A stretch of DNA of 64,000 nucleotides from Bombyx mori. Lineage: Eukaryota > Arthropoda > Insecta > Lepidoptera > Bombycidae. The notes below the pieces were generated by a model. It did not search any database. It was not told where the DNA came from and saw only the letters and a program-made list of their open reading frames with translations. Where the stretch lies: positions 10,974,001-11,038,000 of the forward strand of contig NC_085107.1 in NCBI RefSeq assembly GCF_030269925.1. Direction: 5' to 3'. This document shows positions 56,530-64,000 of the stretch, piece by piece (position 1 is the stretch's first letter; every line of letters begins with the position of its first letter). The position numbers and the translations under genes are program-made.

Positions 56530-56944
56530 TTTTTTTATTGCATAGATGCGTGGACGAGCTAGTGTTAAGTGGTCATGCCCGTAGACATCTATAACGTAAA
56601 TGCCGCCACCCACCTTGAGATATAAGTTCTAAGGTCTCAGTATAGTTACAACGGCTGCCCCACCCTTCAAACCGAAACGCATTACTGCTTCACGGCTAGG
56701 CGGGGTGGTGGTACCTACCCGTGCGGACTCACAAGAAGGTCTTACCACCAGTAATTACGCAAATTATAATTTTGCGGGTTTGATTTTTAATACACGATGT
56801 TATTCCTTCACCGTGGAAGTCAATCGTGAACATTTGTCAAGTACGTATTTCATTAGAAAAATTGGTACCCGCCTGCGGGATTCGAATATCGTTGCATCGC
56901 TAGATTCGAATGCACCGGACGTCTTATCCTTTAGGCCACGACGA
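56530..56944 (-). mobile_element. tRNA-headed SINE, full length
   Basis: On minus: head with box A (GTGGCCTAAAGGATAAGACG) and box B (ATTCGAATCCCGCAGG), a middle region (CACGATTGACTTCCACGG), body (ACTGGTGGTAAGACCTTC, CGTGAAGCAGTAATGCG) and an A-rich tail at 56530. This is the best reference copy of this family in the window. Confidence 0.85.
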
Positions 56945-57715
56945 CTTCTTTACAAGGCTCAAGTCCGTCCTCACGTAAAGTACTTGTTCCTGGGCCGGGG
57001 CTCCCGAATATCAGCTAATTCCATTTGACTCCGTATAGAAGAGGGTTGTTCGATAGTCGATAATTTCGTTCTCAGGGATTGTTTAGAGCAGTGGTTCCCA
57101 AACTTATTTTGTCTACTGCCCACTTTAAGAATAAATTCTTTTTTAGCGCATCCAATTTTTTCTACCTACTTAAAAATCACTATAGCGAGAGCTCAGTCGT
57201 GTCCAAGAGTCCTTCTAGATGAAATAAAAAATCGCCTCTCAAGCCTCTACAAAGCGCCCCCATTTTATTCTGGGTCTCTTACCAACCCCCAATAGGCCTG
57301 CAGCGCCCACTAGGGTCGTTATCGCCCACTTTGGGAAAGACTGGTTTAGAGCATCTGTGTCTACGGAGTGACCTCGGTTACCTTTGTGTTTCGGTACGAT
57401 TTGTTTCGTACAGGATGGTCGTGATGATACCTTCATCTCCTTTTTACCACCGCACTTCTCGTAATTATCGCAAAGTAGAGTTCATCCATACTATCTGGAG
57501 CCGCGACGTTCATGTGCTATCCGGTTTTAGAATTAACTCTCATCCGCCGTGTTTCCCGAGCGCTATGACATGTCTTTCTTCAAACTAGGTTTGAGCAGAG
57601 TCCTAAGCAGGAGATAGCGGCTTAGTTGAGCTCCTGGCATTGTTGATGTCCATGAGCTACAGAGAATACTTACCATCGAGTGGACCGATAGATTATCTGC
57701 CTCCAAGTACAATAC
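56945..57715 (+). mobile_element. 5'-truncated LINE with RT C-terminus and 3' UTR, split by a hAT MITE
   Basis: Frames read LLYKAQVRPHVKYLF, then beyond the MITE HLCLRSDLGYLCVSVRF, IPSSPFYHRTSRNYRKVEF and PERYDMSFFKLGLSRVL, the usual tail of Jockey-like reverse transcriptases. The 3' UTR ends CTCCTGGCATTGTTGATGTC, tying this LINE to the 3' UTR scraps at 46.9, 59.3 and 60.6 kb. Several frameshifts are present. Confidence 0.8.
57089..57343. mobile_element. hAT MITE with 8-bp target duplication
   Basis: Ends CAGTGGTTCCCAAACTT and, inverted, CAGTCTTTCCCAAAGTG are typical of hAT elements. The 8-bp direct repeat GTTTAGAG flanks it exactly (57081-57088 and 57344-57351). The 255-bp interior has no ORF, so it is non-autonomous. 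Confidence 0.92.
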
Positions 57716-59174
57716 AAGCATCCGCATCTACTTTATATACAAAGTGAGCTAGTAGGGGTTTGCTCTCACTCGCGCAACGTTGGAGACCGCAGGAAAATTG
57801 GAAACGCCAGTTTCTTAAACGCATCACGCAATACATACATATATGTCGACAAAGATTAATATTATTTTTTATTCTACCGTATCAAAATACAGTGATTAAA
57901 TTTAAGCGTACTTATAAATAAGCATAAATAAACAATTATTTGTATGTATGGATCTTTAAAAGTTTTCGCAGTTTATTTAAAATCACTGTCAGGAAACAAG
58001 CCCGTCTTACCGTAAGTATGAAATTCGGACAATGAATTAAATATTCGAAATAAAACATTAAAGTGTATTGTAGTAAGTAGGAAGTGTAAATATCTTTATT
58101 CTCTTTTAAAAAATTATAACTTTTGGTCAAATGACAATTCATTATTGTCAATTTCTTAATTGGCTCTTTCATTGCGCCCAGTGCACAAAACGCCATTTAT
58201 TCAATAGTGTATCGAACTTTTTCGTTACAGTTCATTTTAGAAATGGAACGCACCACGATATATTTCCCGATGTTCTTTTTATTCTATTATGTATATGTCA
58301 TCACAAGTCGAATGCACAAATCTTTCCTGAGACATGAGGCCAGGTCAATTAAATTGAAAACCTTTTGCCCATATACTAAAAAAAACAAAACGAGGGAACG
58401 CTCGACTTTTGTATACAAAAAATTACATTCAATAATCGAAAAAGGTTTTAAAAGCTTATGCTTTTAGCTTTATAGTTAAACTTTCTTGTTAATGTAAGCA
58501 CCAACGGGCCGTAGTTATCCCTCACTATTTGGATACAATGTTATTAACTGTAGCTTAGCTAATGGCTGGCATACCATATCAACATTTTACTACGAGCCAC
58601 GGTATGTGTAGCTGCTTCAATATTGCCCTTAATCATATCGTATCAGAACAACAAAGGCTTTGATTGTTGTTCCCACCACCGTTCACTCGTCCCACCACTA
58701 ACGATGAAGTCAAATCCGAATGGAATAATGTCAAAAATCAAGTGTTTTTTTTTACCAAAAATTATTTACGGAATCACAAAACTTATATTGCTTGTTCTTG
58801 ACAAAACCGAAGAAATTGTAGATATCGCATTCATTGCTGAATCTGGGAGGTTACTAATACTACAAAATTTTTGTTAGCCGACTAGTTTGGAAGTATACTT
58901 AAACAATGCTATTACGTTCAGCGAAATTTATATCGTCGCTGTCAAACCAAAATTCGCTATGTGCAAAAACTCTATTTTGAATTAACAAGTAAAAACATTT
59001 TCGTATAAAATTTAATATGAAAGTAAATTTTTAAGAACTATTATATCAAATCAAAGCTATAGATAAATATTAAAGCACAGTTTTTTTTATACCGTAGATA
59101 GTGCTGTGAACTATACGAAAAGGTCAAAAAGTAAAAATCTCAAAAGTGCACACAGCAGATTTTGATTTGACAAT
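57716..59174. other. AT-rich segment
   Basis: Nothing recognised. Confidence 0.6.
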
Positions 59175-59650
59175 GACGATAAATGGATGTAGATGTTGAA
59201 ACATACTCGTTATCTCAGTCTGTCCACTGACCACTGTTGAACACAAGACTCTCCAATCGATCTCCAGTGTGACCGTACCACTGCCACCTGTATTTTTTTT
59301 ATTGCCCTTGTAGGCAGATGAGCATATGGCCCACCTGATGGTGAGTGGTTACCATCGCTCATGGACTTCAGCAATGCCAGGGGCAGAACCAAGCCGCTGC
59401 CTACCGACGCCTAACGTGACCCAGCCATTTTCATTAGATCTTCGTTCAATCTGGTAGCTGACCCTCCCACAATGCGCTTGCCTGTACGTGGTCTCGAGGA
59501 TCTTTCTGCCCCGTCAGCTGTTAGATCTACGTGCTATGTGGCCTGCCCATTGCCAATTCAGCTTGTTAATCCTATGGGCTATGAGGAGTTTAGGTCTTCT
59601 ATGGATCTCCTCATTTCAGATTCGGTCTCGTATAGAATTACGTAGTTATA
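59175..59650 (-). mobile_element. LINE C-terminal remnant with nested insertion
   Basis: On minus: HRINKLNWQWAGHIARRSN, then ATRLNEDLMKMAGSR, and after the insert HWRSIGESCVQQWS with the 3' end ACTGAGATAACGAGTATG. This is the usual C-terminal pattern of RTE/CR1-like LINE proteins. Confidence 0.75.
59291..59412 (-). mobile_element. LINE 3' UTR insertion (Jockey-like family) inside another LINE
   Basis: On minus: GCCCCTGGCATTGCTGAAGT, CACTCACCATCAGGTGGGCC and CTACAAGGGCAATAAAAAA. It interrupts the protein pattern of the host LINE immediately after MAGSR. It is a 5'-truncated retrotransposition product. Confidence 0.75.
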
Positions 59651-60350
59651 TAAAAAAAATGGCATGCTGGGCAAACGTATTGATATGTAAATAAAATTAA
59701 AAGGTTGCTGTTTATTGTACAACTCTTAAGACAATATTGCAGTTGCGAGTTCGCGCCTACTCCAAAGTTTTTCATTTGTGAAATGAATCAACATCCATCA
59801 ATTTATTCAAGATAAGTATTTAAATTAATCACCTCAGTTACACTATCATAATCTTTAATTTCATAATAAAAAATTTCTATCTTGAATTTTAAAAGCACTT
59901 CTCTTACAGAGAAAATTAACGCATAGACCGCATGTTTAATATGTAAATTGAAAAAGGTGTCCGTCCGTCTGACAGAGTAAAATCTTTTTAATTTTCTCGT
60001 TTCACAATGAAACTCTATTAGAGTCTAACGTAGTTAAATCGGAAACAGGAGCAATATCAGACATGTAAAAAAGGGGGTGTGTGTATCACATTAGAATAAA
60101 AATTACAAAACTCCAAATGGAGCCCTCTTTATGAATTACGGACTTTATGAAGCCCTCATGAGCCAGTGGATATTAAATTTTTTTGTCCAGTTCATTTATT
60201 TTTAGGGGAAGTCGAGTCACTTAACTGGAACTGAATAAAATTTAAGCTTGAAAAGAAAACCTAGTTGTGGAGCTAGGCTATAAAAATGATTTAAGTTTAA
60301 ATTAAATAAAGATTAAAGTCTTTTTATAGAAAGCATTGTATCCGTAACTA
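59651..60350. other. AT-rich segment
   Basis: Nothing recognised. Confidence 0.6.
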
Positions 60351-60598
60351 TCTCAACTAATATTATAAAGCTGAAGAGTTTGTTTGAACGCGCTAATCTC
60401 AGGAACTACTAGGCCGATTTAAAAAATTCTTTCAGTTTTAGACAGCCCATTTATCGAGGAAGGTTATAGGCTATATAACATCACGCTAAGACCAATGCAG
60501 GCGGAGCACCAATAAAGAATGTTTCAATTAGCATTATTGTATCAAATAGCATTATTTGTAAACTATTCCACGCGGAAGAAGTCGCGAGCAAAAGCTAG
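60351..60598 (+). mobile_element. Non-autonomous Helitron-like element
   Basis: Begins A|TCTCAACTAATATTATAAAG and ends AAAGCTAG|T with CGCGGAAGAAGTCGCG able to form a hairpin just before. The middle (GCGCTAATCTCAGGAACTAC, CCCATTTATCGAGGAAGG) is a widespread lepidopteran repeat. Confidence 0.7.
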
Positions 60599-60639
60599 TC
60601 ATAATATAAGAAATATTGAATAAAAAATGTTTTTAATTA

Positions 60640-60745
60640 ACTTTTAAGGCACACGAGCATACGGCCCAAGTGACAGGAGTGTTCACCGTCGCCCGTGGAC
60701 ATTGGCAATGTCAGAGGCACAGTCAAGCCACTTGCATATCGCATA
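60640..60745 (-). mobile_element. LINE 3' UTR fragment
   Basis: Diverged copy of the 59291-59412 sequence (ATACGGCCCAAGTGACAGGA, GACATTGGCAATGTCAGAGG on plus). Confidence 0.65.
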
Positions 60746-60795
60746 TTAAAAAATATATTAAATATAAATTTAAGCGTTTCTGTCATCAATATCAA

Positions 60796-61060
60796 CACTG
60801 GCCCTAACAAGAGCCGTGCTTCCCAAAATCTACCACCGGATCGAAAACGCGACCCACTGAGAAGATCCGACGAGAAACTCAGTGGGCTGTGTCTGTGGGT
60901 TAATTCACTCGTCGAGCCTTTCGTCGCAAGCGGGTTCGACGAGGACGGTGATAGGTGCATGTGGTACCTAAGAGCACCATTAATGGATCGGGAGGATCCG
61001 TAATGACGTGTTTAGGGCGACGTCGACCGTTTACCATTCGGTCTACAGGATCGGGTATGT
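60796..61060 (-). mobile_element. Bm1-type retroposon fragment
   Basis: CTACCACCGGATCGAAAACG, CGACGAGGACGGTGATAGG and GATCCGTAATGACGTGTTTA on plus. Both ends are truncated. Confidence 0.85.
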
Positions 61061-62040
61061 TCAGTCAGTACTTTATGCTGCTAGGTTTTTGTTTCATTCA
61101 ATAATTCATCTATTTCTCAACTAAACTACGGATGTTTAAATTTATTAAGGTAAAATAATCGAAATATAAAGCTGTAGCGTACTAAAATAAGCTCCAGCTA
61201 TTAGTGAAGTAAAGTTCAGAATCATTATTAGTTTCCGAGACTACTTCACTCCCGTACAGATTTTGCCGGCTTTTAAATTATCGATATAGCGAATTTATAA
61301 TAGCGAGTCTATCTCTGACTTACGACCAGGAGAGAGGAAATAAGATTTTTCACGTAAACAAACGTTATCATTTGTTTATTTTTAGCGATTTTTATTAAGG
61401 AACTGACAAAAAAAAACATTTTGTTATTTGCGTTTAGACTGTCTAAAAAAAAAGGAAAAAAGAAAATTTTCAGTCATATTTCATTATTCATTTTCAACAA
61501 TGTATAAATCATTATATTATAAATATTAATGTTTTTTATTTATTAAATAATTGGTTTAATTTAACATCTCTAGTTTTATATGGAAAGACAAAATGAAGAT
61601 TTTCCACCGTGCGGTTATTATTGCTCAGTTGACAGACGATCCCAGTGTAATACTCAGAACAAATACGTACAAGATTATCGTGAAAATTCCGTTCGCGTAA
61701 TTTTGATTTTTTTCTATTCTGTAGTGCAACAAATACCTAAGAAAAGTTTCTCGTGAAAACGTAAAATGTCTAACGAAAATAATACATGTGTTGAGACTGC
61801 TTGGTGCTGACCACTTCCCTTTGACAAATACGTATATTTACATAGGCACACTAGAACGCAAATTTGACGTATTACAAAAAAAAAACCCAAAACAAAAAAT
61901 CTCGATCGTACGGCGTAGCCAACGAATTTCCAATTCAGACTGTATACAGATTTAATAAACACGTCGCTAACTCGTTTAATTGACTGCTACGTGGTTCAAT
62001 GTACAGTGGACCCCGCCACCGCGATCGTAATATGTATATA
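61061..62040. other. AT-rich segment
   Basis: Nothing recognised. It ends at the TA of the maT insertion. Confidence 0.6.
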
Positions 62041-63128
62041 CCTAGTCAGGTCATAAATTCTGTCTTGAGTGACTCCAAATTGGGATGAGGCTTTGAGCAC
62101 GCCTTTTCCTCCAAGTGCTGCCATATCTTGTAATCTAACGGATTCAAATCTGGACTGGAGGAGAGCCAGTCTTCGTGCCGGATGAAGTCGATTTCAGGCG
62201 CTGCCAGCCAGTCTTGTGTGCTCTTCGCTCTATGAGCTGGCGCCGAATCTTGTTGGAATACCCAGTGCCTGTTATTGAACATGGTATGAGAAACAGGTTC
62301 CACAAGGTTCATCAGGACTGTATTTTGATACACAACTGCATTCGTTTTTACACCTTTCTCACAAAAATGTACCTCTGTTAAGCCCCAATAAGAAACTCCC
62401 AACCATACCATGAGCGAGGATGGAAAATGACCTCGTTGGACACGCGGAATACGGTTGCTCGCTTCTTCACTACTGTGTGCGTACACCTTATCATTTTGTT
62501 TGTTGTAGCTCTCTTCTACGGTAAAAATTTTTTCATCCGAGAAAAGAATTTCCCGATATTTTTATCCCGCGTACCGCTTCAACAAAGCGCGGCATCTCTT
62601 CAGTCTCAGGTCCATTAGACGAGCATTCAAACGATGTCCTGTTTTTCTTCGATATGCCCGAAGCCCTAAGTCTTCATTTAACACCCTTTTCACCGTGGTT
62701 CTGCTTAACCCCATCTGAAGGGCCAACAGTTTCTGCTTACGTTTGGGATTTCTTTGAATTCGCGCCTTCACAGCTTTTATCACGGCTGGAGTCCTAACAG
62801 ACCGAGGGCGACCACTTCTTGACCTGTCATCTACACTAGAGTCTTCATTGTATCGTTTGATGGTACGATAAACGAATCTTTTGTTTACATTCAAATTTTT
62901 CAGTATGTTAAAAATTTGAATTGGCGCGTAACCGCAACGATACAACGCAATAACTGCAACACGGTCTTCTTTAAGCGTCCACTCCATATTTAAAAATGAG
63001 TAAAATTCTATAAAGTATACATTTTTATTTTCATGAACAATTCGAAATTCGAAACAATAAACTTTTTTGTGGCCAGCATTCTAAAAGAAAAGTTTTTACT
63101 GTGTGACAATACTTATGACCTGACTAGG
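62041..63128 (-). mobile_element. maT-family (DD37D) transposon, copy 2, nearly intact
   Basis: Ends CCTAGTCAGGTCATAA inverted at both sides, flanked by TA (62039-62040 and 63129-63130). The 1088-bp length and the ORF layout are complete. The inverted-repeat sequence differs from copy 1, so the two belong to different lineages of the family. Confidence 0.93.
62046..62987 (-). pseudogene. maT transposase with a single in-frame stop
   Basis: One continuous frame of 313 codons broken only by TAA at 62564-62562. Starts MEWTLKEDRVAVIALYRCGY; two HTH regions with GRPRSVRTPAV between; catalytic Asp residues in LFSDEKIF, QQDSAPAH and SPDLNPLDYKIW, with exactly 37 residues between the second and third, which defines DD37D. 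All three are intact. The stop codon of the gene lies inside the left inverted repeat. Without the one nonsense codon it would look functional, which implies recent activity. Confidence 0.93.
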
Positions 63129-63569
63129 TATAATGACCGCGCTGTTTTCAGATGTAATATGTCACCAATATCGTATGACCTTTGTTGTACAGCATAAGTA
63201 GTATGCTCTCTAAGCCAAGTAATGTTGAACTCAAAAGTTTCGAAATTGGAATCTAGATGGCTAAGAAATTAACATCTGCGCTCGATTTAAAAAAAAATTC
63301 TTAACACTGAAAACGCAATTGAGTCCTCTGTGAGCTTGCCTGGTTTACTTATTCTGTTACCGGTCATCAGTTTTTCATTACATTTACGGAACCTCACAGC
63401 AGATCCTTATAACAAACATTTTGGGTACATACATTAAGTAATAAAAGTAAATGGAATAGATGAATTGTTTATAGTCCAAGCTTTTGTATTTTTTTGTAGT
63501 TTTTATGAGATTGGCACAACTGTTTTCCATTATTGAGCGGAGTTTGAGTTGCATCTGTTATTTTAGATT

Positions 63570-63572
<3 letters not shown>
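63129..63572. other. AT-rich segment
   Basis: Nothing recognised. Confidence 0.6.
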
Positions 63573-63644
<72 letters not shown>

Positions 63645-64000
63645 CCTACCTAAGCTGATAGCCCTAGCGGCTATTTCAGCGTAGCCTTAACTTTAGTAGG
63701 TGAGCTCACGGGGCTCAAACCTGACGATGTTGCTAACACGAACCCTAGCAAGAGTCGTGCTTCGCAGAATCTACCACCGGATCGGAAACGCGACCCACTG
63801 AGAAGATCCGGCGAGAAACTCAGTGGGCTGTGTCTGAGAGTTAATTTACTCGTCGAGCCCTTCGTCGCAAGCGACGGGTTCGACGAGAACGGTGACCGGT
63901 GCTTGAAGTACCTAAAAGCACCGTTAGTGGATCAGGAGGATCCGAGATGACGTGTTTAGGGCGACGTCGACTGCTTTCCATTCTGTCCGCAGGATCGGGA
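63573..64000 (-). mobile_element. Bm1-type retroposon, long copy running off the window
   Basis: The poly-A tail appears as 72 consecutive T at 63573-63644, followed by CCTACCTAAGCTGATAGCCC and the family body, still continuing at position 64000. The very long homopolymer suggests a young insertion or an assembly artefact. Confidence 0.88.

Overview
This is eukaryotic, AT-rich, repeat-dense DNA that reads as silkworm (Bombyx mori or a close relative). The evidence is a lepidopteran-type Imp (IGF-II mRNA-binding protein) gene and many copies of retroposons, Helitrons and mariner/maT elements typical of Bombyx. From general knowledge, silkworm Imp is Z-linked, so the window is probably from the Z chromosome. 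The sequence alone cannot prove that.

One conventional gene dominates: Imp on the minus strand. I reconstructed seven shared coding exons by hand, with matching splice sites and phases: 9341-9508, 8141-8527, 7807-8050, 7531-7686, 6795-6995, 6313-6570 and 3399-3488. They encode one RRM, an RGG/glycine-rich linker and four KH domains. Upstream lie four separate candidate first coding exons (17312-17328, 27201-27292, 36871-36947, 46324-46382). Each starts with ATG, ends at a GT donor in the one phase that fits exon 2, and lies just downstream of a locally GC-richer, promoter-like patch. Imp therefore probably spans at least 3.4-46.4 kb and makes several N-termini from alternative promoters. At the other end, exon 7 has two exits: splicing to exon 8, which completes the last KH helix, or read-through to Val-stop with an AATAAA just behind it. 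This could be the basis of the sex-specific Imp isoforms known in silkworm.

Inside Imp intron 1, on the plus strand, is a candidate three-exon nested gene (9745-12036). It has an initiator and a TISU-like start context, phase-compatible exons and a poly-A signal. I do not recognise the protein.

The rest is transposable elements and unannotated AT-rich DNA: a DD34 mariner (13.8-15.0 kb), two DD37D maT elements (49.9-51.1 and 62.0-63.1 kb), four Helitron-like elements, a hAT MITE with an 8-bp target duplication, a foldback element flanked by TTAA, two other terminal-inverted-repeat elements, several LINE 3' ends, and two retroposon families with many copies. Several are nested, which gives a relative order of insertion. 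Two notable tandem repeats occur: three units of about 127 bp at 25.6 kb and three units of about 252 bp at 39.2-40.7 kb, the latter split by a LINE. I found no rRNA, no true tRNA gene and no CRISPR array.
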